Shown one piece after another: positions 45,301-54,900 of a stretch of DNA of 64,000 nt (position 1 is its first letter; the number at the start of each line of letters is the position of its first letter). Position numbers and translations under genes: made by a program. The stretch is from Willaertia magna (taxonomy: Eukaryota; Heterolobosea; Eutetramitea; Acrasida; Naegleriidae): contig CADWAF010002006.1 in assembly GCA_902984215.1 (NCBI GenBank), positions 1-64,000 on the forward strand. The letters are read 5' to 3'. The notes under the pieces are model-generated. The model ran no database searches, was not told the origin of the DNA, and worked only from the letters and a program-made list of their open reading frames with translations.

Positions 45301-45894
45301 ACTAACAATAACAACGTCATTAACAATAGTGCTGTCAACGTCAACAATAATAATTCTACATTTGACTTTCTTGCCTCACCTACCTATTCTTTATTTGAAA
45401 ATAATAATCTAAGTAATGCTAGTAATAATAATAATAATAATACTTCATGTTCTTCTTCTAATAATAATAATGAAATGACAATATTACAATATGATCAACA
45501 ATTTAATTTATTAAATCAACAACAACAAAATAACTTTGATGAATTTTTAAACTTTAGTGAATTATTTAATGATTCAATCAGTTATACCACTAATAATAAT
45601 AATGATAATAATGACAATAATAATTATATCAATAATAACAATACTAACTTTAATAATAATGTTGCTAGTAGTAGTTCTTCAACAACAACAACCACTACTA
45701 ACAACACAACTACTGTCAATGCTAATAATGTAACAGTTAATAATAATAATAATAATGAAAGTGGTAAAGATCCAGCAACAAGTGTATTTAATTATGGATT
45801 TGGTGTATTTATTCCAACATACTTTTCAATTCCAGATTTAAATAATAATATACAAGTAGCTACATTAGGAGATGATGAATTATCCTATTTGTAA
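42373..45894 (+). CDS. Large Asn-rich protein with an unrecognised ordered domain
   Basis: 1,173 residues. Residues about 100-560, apart from short Asn insertions, look ordered (for example LTEYTLQIDYTEILFILQ, HLCPHLTSQLKDSNVIRNAY, SCAWSYFDWSFIHHILTSSD) and are mostly helical with conserved-looking Trp and Cys. From about 640 on the protein is Asn/Ser/Thr-rich with basic patches (KKKKKKATTSSKKK and KRRNS-type sites). The combination of an ordered half and a long basic/Asn-rich half fits a nuclear regulatory protein, but no DNA-binding fold is recognised. Confidence 0.75.
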   Translation: MYTFEDYSPTSSTLMNNNNCNVFNIAAAEINYDNNNNNNKNNNTTEILPQPLLSLQSPSLFSPILNPPFDANSNDFIMPQVEEEEVEQPKEKKETKASDTEPLLDLTEYTLQIDYTEILFILQNGETTKLSFDLMEHLCPHLTSQLKDSNVIRNAYLQLIEDGKFNTHSNLTIINKEEKCVKAFPIIYLKNLSTLTMNCFLKAIQLATMIEYNWKFKKLKENDLKIKLNVSSGDLRNLFLLYLTLFNYEWNQCNALDCIIRSVYFVSSSMNQLYFARTTLNNIEFPFEESCNNNCGVVDNSTTNGMSISSTSCAPTTFDMNTQNIINNNCNNNYNYNCIPMWCCINEKQFNERKEKIIKYFDGKINTNFFKNYIGLDIELYHTLQPFNILKEQERLNQSCAWSYFDWSFIHHILTSSDLVVEINKKETHVLAAVGSFIHNNREEILRTYQEAISLQQLVFYNNNNTQNYTQQQSLQNYTQQNNNNIYTTEEVLDSIYFLFSCVKWKLLKDRSQETDLSYFHNYLQILFKTEINIQEMKDKILYFSDQFYSQHYDKTLIERNFKKTNVTNFTMNLSGKIFLKPQINQKQYPSGIEINYNQDELLNEFLNFHKTKEGKELRLNTFKKFILNDFRSFIGNVLPKNYREVIVGYSNGVMKVGGGNGNGNNNQTGGCCGNSNSNNKSVIVNNSKVNKVMKFIPLKTDNNNNNTSEVNGNKQLKKKKKKATTSSKKKDNNNATVDNNANNNNKRKKNEETIVYDTSKRRNSAPDTTVMPSSVINKTNKCILAPPKSTTAATNSAKGSTTNSNGNNNTSNNNNTFCFVFENGMSSTTFSSKSKRRASACNSLLTKTTNKKKGNNSVKKNITKVIEENQEEELKRKCSNNSSFVNVSQPQQLQQVFNNCTNNINHLNNYSMIFSFNNNVYSPENNQAISSINSNINNNQNINNNNNHNDINSQNNNQEPLLFDPSLLNQYEFPNTNNNNVINNSAVNVNNNNSTFDFLASPTYSLFENNNLSNASNNNNNNTSCSSSNNNNEMTILQYDQQFNLLNQQQQNNFDEFLNFSELFNDSISYTTNNNNDNNDNNNYINNNNTNFNNNVASSSSSTTTTTTNNTTTVNANNVTVNNNNNNESGKDPATSVFNYGFGVFIPTYFSIPDLNNNIQVATLGDDELSYL

Positions 45895-46064
45895 ATTCAT
45901 TAATTGTTAAATAATTTCAATTACTAATAAGGTTAGGGTAAAATAATGTAAATATTAAATAAAAAATATTCTTCTAAATTTCTTCTTTATTAAATAAATG
46001 GGCAAGAGTAATTTGTAATAAAGGGTTTTAAAAAGAAACTGTTAAATTGTGAATAAAAAGAATT

Positions 46065-46122
46065 TATGACCTTGTGATTTAGTAGTAAACAGATGGTAGT
46101 TTACACTCTGTTTTGGAATCAT
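46065..46122 (+). ncRNA. conserved non-coding block, copy A
   Basis: It begins TATGACCTTGTGATTTAG and differs from copy B at a single position over the first 56 bases. It can pair GTAAAC with GTTTAC and GTGATT with AATCAT (one G-T). A degenerate pol III A-box (TGATTTAGTAG) is present but no good B-box. It may be the 5' part of a small RNA of about 180 bases; strand and nature are unproven. Confidence 0.45.
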
Positions 46123-46385
46123 TGTATGGTATTGTAGTAAGGGAAGAATTATTTTTATAAATAAATCTACCAGGGAATTAATTTAATCAATACGTACAAT
46201 GTGTAATTAAATTATTGAAATGATTGACTCTCCAATAAATTAGTTGTTTTAAATTTACTCACTTATGGGTTTCATTTTTTAAAAAAAAATCAAAATAATG
46301 TTGAACTCACTTAGTAATAAGTAGTTTAGGCTTTAGTTATTATTTAAAACTAATTATTAAACACAAGAAGGTTAAAAGTAAAATG

Positions 46386-46443
46386 TATGACCTTGTGATT
46401 TAGTGGTAAACAGATGGTAGTTTACACTCTGTTTTGGAATCAC
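46386..46443 (+). ncRNA. conserved non-coding block, copy B
   Basis: This is the second copy, 321 bases after the first. Here the outer pairing GTGATT/AATCAC is perfect. Flanks on both sides are largely unlike those of copy A, apart from a weak match about 120 bases downstream. Gene conversion, selection or a recent insertion could explain the sharp boundary. Confidence 0.45.
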
Positions 46444-46816
46444 TATAGTTTTTATAGTATCGAGTAAAGTGAGAATATTATTCTTTAAACTAACATTCAC
46501 CTATAGAACAATACACGCAATATGTGTTAATTTTCTCTATCGGAATGAGATGATGAATTAAAATTTAAACAAATTCTTCCTCTTTCTTATGGTTCATTTT
46601 TTATTTAAATTAAAATATTAAATACAACTAAGCTTAGTTGCAGGTATGATAAAAATTTATTTAATATGTTGTTTGTTAGAATTAATAGTTAATTACTTTT
46701 CAATAATAATAGTACCCAATAACAATCTAGATTGTTTATTGAGATTGTTAACGAGACGTTGTAAAAAAAAACAAAAGGTTCTTTGTGTGTGAAAAAAAAT
46801 TTAAAAAAAAAAATAA

Positions 46817-48850
46817 ATGAAACGAAAATCTTCTAGAAAATATTCCTCATCCACTTCCACAGCCGCAACAGCAGCACTACCTTCCGATGACAATAATAAT
46901 GACAATAATACAACAACAACAACAATCACTACTGACAAGAATACAAAAAATAATAATAATACCGATACCCATAACATGAAAGAAAATTTAAATGAAGAAA
47001 ATGATATACCACTTCTTCCACAAGGTAAAATTAAAGATATTCATAATAAAAAAACAACTATCTTTAAAGGAATAGTATTTACATTATCAGGTACATTTAT
47101 GTATAGTAGAGAAACATTAAGACAATTAATTTTATTACATGGTGGTGAATTAATATTAAATGTAACAAAAAGAGTAAATTATTGTATTTCAAAAATTCAA
47201 GAAGTTAAATTATGTAATACAATTAGAATTAAACAAGCAATTAAATATAATATACCTTTTATTAAAGAAGAATTTATTTATGATTGTATTGAAGGAAATT
47301 GTATTTTAAAGGATATTGAAAAATATTTTATTTTAAATGAAAACCATAATAGTGGTTCTGTAGATGATGAAATTAATGGTAGTAAGGCTGGGGATAACAG
47401 TAGTAATAGTGTTGGTAGCAGTGATAAGGCTGGAGAGAGTAGTGAGAGGAAAGAAGAAGAAGAAGAAGTGAATAGAAATGTTGGTAGGAATAGAATAAAG
47501 AGTAGTAAAATGTTGGAAAGAGAGGAACATAATGATGAAGAAGAAGAAGAACATATAGAAAGTGATGATAATGAAAAGAAGACGAATAAAAAGAAGAAAA
47601 AGAAGAAAAAGAATAAATCCGAAAAGAAGAAGGGAACCAAACGAAAAACAAATAAAGAAACAATAATTAGTGAAAGTGAAATGGAAGAAGAGGAAGAAGA
47701 AGATATCGCAACTATAGTTCATAATGATTTAACATCAATAAATGATAACTCTAAAAATAGAACAATATCTGGCAGTAATATAACATTGTCTCATTATCGG
47801 AATGATGACGATATGAATAATAAAAAACAACAAGAAGAAGAAATGACAAGTAGTAGTAAGAGAAAGAAAGTAAAAGAGGAATATAATAATGAACAAGAAT
47901 GTAATGAAAATACTGATAATGAAGAAGAAGAAGAAGATGAAGAATTAATATCACCAACGACAACAACTACATTATCTAACCAATCGGAAAGTTTACCTTC
48001 AACATCTACTTCTCTTCTACATAAAATAGATAATACTACAACAAATAACAGCATCAAACATTATCATAATGATATTTTATTAACAGATAAACATTTATCT
48101 TCTAGAAGAAAACGTAAAAAAGTAAAATCATCATCTTCTTTTAATAATAATAATAATATAAATGGATATAATAATCATTGTAATAATATGATAATTAGAA
48201 GTAATGCAGTATTTTTATTAAGTAATATTTTAAATCAAGATTATAATAATACAATTATTGTAAATGATTATTATGCAATGAAAGAATGTCCATGGAAATT
48301 GGATTATAATAATTTATTAAATAATAATGTGAAAAATGAAAATAATAATTTAATTAAAAATAATAATGAATCAATTTTATTAATGAAAAGATTAGAACAT
48401 TTATTATCAATTGATCCATATTGTACAATTATGCAAGGAGGTGGTAAAATTTATATGGAATATAATAATGATGGTAATTTAATAATTTATAATGTGATAT
48501 TATATGATAAAAATAATAGATTTTTAATTTTACAATTAATGACACATACTATTTATAATGATATATCTATTGTTTATACTAGATTTGGTACATTTGGTAA
48601 AATTGGTAATACTTTTACTAAAATTTATAATAATTTAAAGGAAGCAAAGGATTTTTATTTTATTATTTTACAACGATTTAATAATAATTATTTATTTGAT
48701 AACAGTATTATAAACAACTATAATAATTGTAGTAAAGAAGAAAAGGAAGTAATGTTAAAAAAGTTATTGTTATTAAAGAATGAAAAACAATTAAAACAAT
48801 CTTGTTATTTGGTGAATGAAAATGAATTTCAATTTATGGAAAGTTTTTAA
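46817..48850 (+). CDS. BRCT and WGR domain protein
   Basis: 677 residues. A BRCT domain lies at about 81-160 (IFKGIVFTLSGTF, LRQLILLHGGEL, and the FIYDCIEGN end with its tryptophan position replaced by Tyr). A long acidic/Lys/Asn-rich linker follows (about 180-480). A WGR-like domain is at about 545-645 (NRFLILQLM, then VYTRFGTFGKIGNT, then NLKEAKDFYFIILQRFNN), with RFG in place of the usual WGR/RWG core. BRCT plus WGR is the layout of PARP-type DNA-repair proteins, but the protein ends soon after WGR and has neither the regulatory helical domain nor the catalytic ADP-ribosyltransferase domain. A DNA-damage role is inferred from the domains. Confidence 0.8.
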   Translation: MKRKSSRKYSSSTSTAATAALPSDDNNNDNNTTTTTITTDKNTKNNNNTDTHNMKENLNEENDIPLLPQGKIKDIHNKKTTIFKGIVFTLSGTFMYSRETLRQLILLHGGELILNVTKRVNYCISKIQEVKLCNTIRIKQAIKYNIPFIKEEFIYDCIEGNCILKDIEKYFILNENHNSGSVDDEINGSKAGDNSSNSVGSSDKAGESSERKEEEEEVNRNVGRNRIKSSKMLEREEHNDEEEEEHIESDDNEKKTNKKKKKKKKNKSEKKKGTKRKTNKETIISESEMEEEEEEDIATIVHNDLTSINDNSKNRTISGSNITLSHYRNDDDMNNKKQQEEEMTSSSKRKKVKEEYNNEQECNENTDNEEEEEDEELISPTTTTTLSNQSESLPSTSTSLLHKIDNTTTNNSIKHYHNDILLTDKHLSSRRKRKKVKSSSSFNNNNNINGYNNHCNNMIIRSNAVFLLSNILNQDYNNTIIVNDYYAMKECPWKLDYNNLLNNNVKNENNNLIKNNNESILLMKRLEHLLSIDPYCTIMQGGGKIYMEYNNDGNLIIYNVILYDKNNRFLILQLMTHTIYNDISIVYTRFGTFGKIGNTFTKIYNNLKEAKDFYFIILQRFNNNYLFDNSIINNYNNCSKEEKEVMLKKLLLLKNEKQLKQSCYLVNENEFQFMESF

Positions 48851-48946
48851 TTACTTTAACATTTTATATTTATTTTTAATGTAAATAAAGTTTTTTTGTT
48901 ATTTAAAAAATTACATTAATTAGTTGATAATATACAAATAGTTAAT

Positions 48947-51900
48947 TTAAATATCGTGCATTTCTTCAGTGTGATATTGTTCATGTTCTTTTCTATTGAA
49001 TTTCATAACCTTATTTCTATTCTTCATGTGTAAATAACCAAATATTGCAATTGCAATAAATACAATAACAGCAACGATAAATATGATACCACCAATAACA
49101 CCACCTACAATTGCACCAATATTTGAACCACCACCATTATCAACAGGAGGAGGGGTAACTGGAGAGGCAGGTGTAGTTGCACTTGTTGTAACATCAGGAG
49201 AAATTAATCCAACTTTAGAAACTGCTTGAACAACCATCTTATAAGCAGTAGATCCTTGTAATTCACTCATTGTTAATTGTGTACTATTCACCTTAAAAGT
49301 ATTAATTACACTATCACTACTTGACAATAATCTAACATTATAATAACTAATAGCTGCACCACCATTAAATGTAGGTTCTGACCATTTCATTTCAATTGTA
49401 TTATAAGCAGGTGCATTTGCAGTTAAATCTCTAGGTTCTGTAGGATTTGTTGGATCCCAAGTACTTGCGCTAACAACTGTTGCAGGTGATGTACCCACGG
49501 AATTTTCTAATTGAATTGAAACTTGATATTTTGCACCAGCATCCAAGTCAGTAACTGTCACATTATTTTCATTTTCAATAATTGTTAATTGTATTGCATT
49601 AGTTGATTGTAATGATCTAGCATTAAAATTAGAAGATACTAAAGTTACTTTAACGTGTACTCTATTTACTGGTCTACCACCATTATCAGGTGCTTTCCAT
49701 GCAACTACAATCTTATTATAACTTACTTCAACTGTAATTGAAGATGGATCAATAGATGCAGGTGGAACAGGATTTAATGTAGTTACTTCTACACCACTAG
49801 TTGTAGATGGACCTTCACCAACAGAGTTTACAGCTGCAATCTTACAAGTATAATTAAAACCAGCTTCTAAACCTAAAATAACAATATTGTCAGCATTAAA
49901 TGCAGTATTTGTAATAATTGATGGATCTGAAGCAGCTGCATCTGATCTACGACAATAAATACGATAGAAAACATTTGAAATACCACCATTTGCTGATTTA
50001 TCAATTTGTGTCCATGTTAATGTAATATTTTGTCTTTGAATATCAATAACTTTAAGATTAGTTGGTGCAACTTCAGGTGCTGTTGGAGATAATGTTTTAA
50101 CTTGTAAATTATTTGATGCACTTGATTTACCAAAAGTATTCTTAGTATAAACATTAATACTATAATTAGTTGTAGATTCTAATAAATTAAATACATAATT
50201 CAATTGAGTAGATGGAACATCAACAGTTTGTGGAGCATTATTAGAACCTACAGTAATTAACTCTACAACATAATTTGTAATTGGTACATCACCATTATAT
50301 TCTGGAGCTTTCCAACTTACTGAAATGGATGATTTTGTAACACCATCTAATTGTAAACTATTTGGATGATATGGAATAGTACCTGAAGAAACTAAACTTG
50401 ATTTTGGACCATTTCCAGCACTATTTACTGAATGTAATTGAATATTAAAGTAAGTACTATATGGTAAATGAGTTAAACTAGTACTATTTAAATTAGATGC
50501 AATTGTTAAAGTATCTCTAACAGTTCCATTATTATAAGATAATACAAGTATGTAATTTGTAATTGGTAAATTGCCAATTACTGGGATTGACCAAGCAACA
50601 TTAATGATATCACTTCCACTATCGCTTGAAGCTTTAACATTTGTTGGAGCTTCTGCTAATGTTACAATTTTCTGTGCTGTTGATAATACAGAAGAAGTAT
50701 AATTGTTGTAGGCTTTCATTGTAAGTTGATATTCATTACTGGATTTCAAATTATTTAATTGTAAAGTACTTGTTTCACTGGAAGTAGAATTATAATAAAC
50801 ACCATCTAAATATAAATTATATCCAACGATTGGAGAATTACCATTAGTTGCAGGTGCAGTCCATGTAATAGTTGCTGTATTTGCGTTAATAACAGTTTGA
50901 GTAATAGAAGAGACAGTTTTTGGAGCTGTTGCTGTAATTAATGTTGCATTAGCAGAATTTCCACCAGCATTAGCAGTAAATACTGTAATATAATAACGAT
51001 TTCCAGTAACTAAATTTGAAATAATGTATTGAGTAGTTGTTTGTGGATTATTAATGTAAACCTTAGCCATATTATTATAATCAATAGTGTTGCCATCATA
51101 TGAACTATAAGCAACATAGGTAGAATATGGTTCACTAGTTACAGGATTAGTCCATTGTAAACTTAAAGTATTTTCTGAACTTTCTAATAAACTTAATCCA
51201 GTCATTGCATTATTAATTGTTGTAAATGTAATACTTTGACAATCTGAAGAATTGAAGTATTGATTACCAGTACTAGCACATAATGTATATTTAGTACCTG
51301 ATTGTAAATTATAAACAGTTAAAATCTTATTATTGTAACTATAATTAACACTACCACTATTAATGAAATAGGTTTGAATTGGTAAATCACCTTTCATTGC
51401 TTCTACTTCAGTAATAACTATTTGTGCACTATTTGTTTCAATCGAAGCAACATTCATTGAGAAAGTACCAACAGTAGTTGGTTTAGAATGACCAGTGAAT
51501 GAAATACCACTACTTTCACCTGCACTATTCTTAACATGAACGACAATATTTACACTAGATGAAATGCTACTTGGAATGGTAATAAATCTATCAGTTTGGT
51601 TAACATTATTACTTGTAATATTATATCCACTCCATTCTACATGATAGCTTAATGCTTCTGAACCAGCAGTTGATGGTTGGGTCCATGTGAATGTAACTTG
51701 AGAACTTGTAGTTTGTGTAGAATCTTGTGAAATTGTTAAACCTGCATTTGTTGGATAAGTAACTACTTGAATATAATTAATATCTGATTCTAATGATTCT
51801 CTGTTAATTGATGATACTCCAATAGTATATTTAGTATTATCAATTAAATAGTTTAATGTTGATGTTAATTTGTTAGATGCTACCTTAAAGGAAGATACGT

Positions 51901-54900
51901 CAGAACTTCCAGTTTTATAATAAATTTGATAGAAATCAATAGTACAATTACCATTTGATGACGCTGCCCAATCAACCTTAATTGAAGAAGTATCAATTGC
52001 TGCACCAGTTAAACTGATTGGTTGTGATGGTTTTGTTGCATTAGTATAGAAAGTAGTAATTGATCTTTTACCATTTACGTTTTCACCATAAATTGAGAAT
52101 GTATAATAATTACTTGCAGTTAATCCAGTGAAATCCAATCTTGTTCCAGATGTTTGATTACAATAGTTACCATCTAAAGTACATACACGATAAAGTTGAA
52201 TTGGTGAACTACTTTCACTATTTGCAACAGGAATAGCATTCCATAATAATTGAACATAAGTTGGAGAAATATGATTAAATGTTAAACCAGTAACACTATC
52301 TGGATTTGTAGTTGTCGGTACAGTTGTATTTGTTAAAGAGAATAAATCTAATGCATTCTTACATGCTCCAATAATATTATAATTTGTTGAACTAATTAAA
52401 TTATTAAATGTTGCAGTATTTGTTGGATGTGATATGTATTGACATGTCAATGCATTTGTTGTGTTAACACAAACTTCATAAACAATACCACCTACACTTC
52501 CAGTTGAAATTACATTCCATCCAACTTTAACATTTGAAGAACTTGTTGATTGAACTGTTAATCCTGTCATTGCATCAGGATAAGTACCAATAGTAATGGA
52601 AGAGTTTCCTTCAGATGATTTTCCAGCAGCATCTACTGCCCATACGTTAAATGTGTAAGAAGTACTACTTGCTAAAGAAGTAAAGGTTGCAGTCTTAACA
52701 GATAAATTTAATTGACATTTCTTTAAATCTGATGTACAGACACTAAATTTAAGATTACCAACTGTTCCAGGTGCAACTGAATCCCATGAAATTGTTGCTT
52801 GAGTATTTGTAATTGACGATGATCTGACATTTGTAACTTGGGCTGGTAATGTAGAGGCTTTTAATGTGGTTTCACCAATTGATCTTACACCAGCACCATT
52901 CAAAGAATATAATTTATAATTATAATAATTTGAATTTGTTAAAAGAGTAAATGTATAAGAAGTTTGGAATGTTGTAATACATTCACTAGTTTCAGTTTGA
53001 CAAACTACATAACTTATTGCACCAGCATTACCACCAGTGACAGTATTCCATTTTAATGTAATAGCACTTGCATTAATATAAGTAGTTGTAAAACCAGTTG
53101 GAACAACTGATAAAGTTGAAGTTGAAATGGTAACGTTATTTGAAATTAAACCACTTGAACTCTTAGAACGTAAATAAAAAGTATACATTTGATTGCTTGT
53201 CAATCCAGTAAAATATGCATATTTTTGTGATGTTCCAATAAAGCATCTATTATCATTTGTGCAAATATCATAAGTTTCATCAGTAAATGTAGATTCTGTT
53301 GATGCACTCCAAGTTAAATTAGCGACACTATCAGTTAAATAACTAACTGTTAAACCAACAGGAGCAGATGGATTAGTAAATGCAGTAACCGTACCGTTTG
53401 GAGAATTTTGACCTAAACTATTGACTGCTCTAATATTAAATGTATAATAAGTGTTTGCTACTAAACCATTAAAAGTAACTTGATTTACTGAAACTGCTAA
53501 GCCAAGACTACAAATACGACCATCTGAAGAACAAACATCATAATGAATTGAACCAACAGTACCTACTGGAACGACTGACCATTGAAGTGAAACTGAAGTT
53601 GCATTTGTGTTTGAAACAACAAAATCTCCAGGTGTTTGAGGTATAGTATTAGTTGAAACAGTAGCATTTGCTGCTGAAACTTTTGCTGCAGCATTTACTG
53701 TCCATAAAATAAAAGTATAATAACTTGATGATTGTAAATTTGATACGGTAGCTGTAGTAGATGCACTGTTTAAAACACATGATGAATGATCTGATGTACA
53801 AATAGAATATTTTGTTGCTGAAGTGCCTGTTGCAACAGCATCCCATGATAATGCAATTGAAGTTGGATTGACTGTTGTTACCTTTAATCCAGTTGGGTTA
53901 TTTGGAATTGTTGTTTCTATAACTGTTGAAGCACTTGAAGTTTGTTTTGCATTCTTAGCTACAACTCTAAAAGTATAAATTTGTGAAGCAGTTAAACTAG
54001 AAAATGTATAAGTATTTGTAGTTAAACCAGCTTGTGAACCACTGCCACCACTTTGAATATCTACTGTGTAAGTGACAGGCGCATTACCAACAGCAACAGT
54101 ATCCCAAACTAATGACACTGCAGAAGTTGTTGTTGTTCCAGTAACTTTAAAATTAGCAGGAGCAGCAGGTAAAGTAGTTGCATCACTAACTGTAAGATTT
54201 GTTGGGGAATAACCAGCTTTGTTAAGAGCAGCAACTTCAACTGTATAACTATTTGAACTAATTAATGAAGAAAATATAACTGAAGTGGATGTTGTAGTTT
54301 GACAATTTAAACCATTAATACATGCATAATATGTTATTGGATTACTGCCTGCATTATCTGTTGTAGATGCAGTCCATGAAGCAGTAAATTGTTGAGTTTG
54401 AACATTTATAATTTGTAAAGTAGTTGGTGCTTGAGGTTTAGTAACAGCAGTTAGTGTTGCTGATGATGTTGAAGAAATTGATTTACCATTAACTGCCTGT
54501 ATTTGAAAACCATATGTTGTTGAACTTGACAAACCAGAAAAAGTAGTTGTAGTTCCACTTAGGCCATTTTGACACGCAGAAGGTGAAGGAGATGTCTTAC
54601 AAACTGAATAAGTGATTGGTGCATTATTTCCAGCTGAAACTGAATTCCATGATAAGGATACTGAATTATGAGTTACAGACTCTAAAGATAAGGTAGGAGT
54701 TTCAGGGAGAGTAGTTGTACTAGCTGTAACATTGGTTGCAGAATATTTAAGACCGTTGAATGTTCTAATTGACCATGAATAAGTAGTAGATGGTGATAAT
54801 CCAGTATCTATGTAAGAATTACCAGTTATTCCTAAAGAACAAACTCCAGTTACAGTATTACAAACGTCATACTTTTTTGGACTAACATTTCCAGCTGTTA

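Larger units (their letters stand above)
45895..46816. other. intergenic with a tandem pair of conserved blocks
   Basis: About 920 bases between two plus-strand genes. It contains two near-identical 58-base blocks described separately. Beyond them only weaker matches (CAATAC...GTGT..AATT near 46190 and 46510) are seen. The last 60 bases are A-rich leader of the next gene. Confidence 0.5.

Noticed and set aside
46065..46122. tRNA gene
   Set aside because: The A-box-like TGATTTAGTGG is suggestive, but there is no B-box, no acceptor stem and no cloverleaf.
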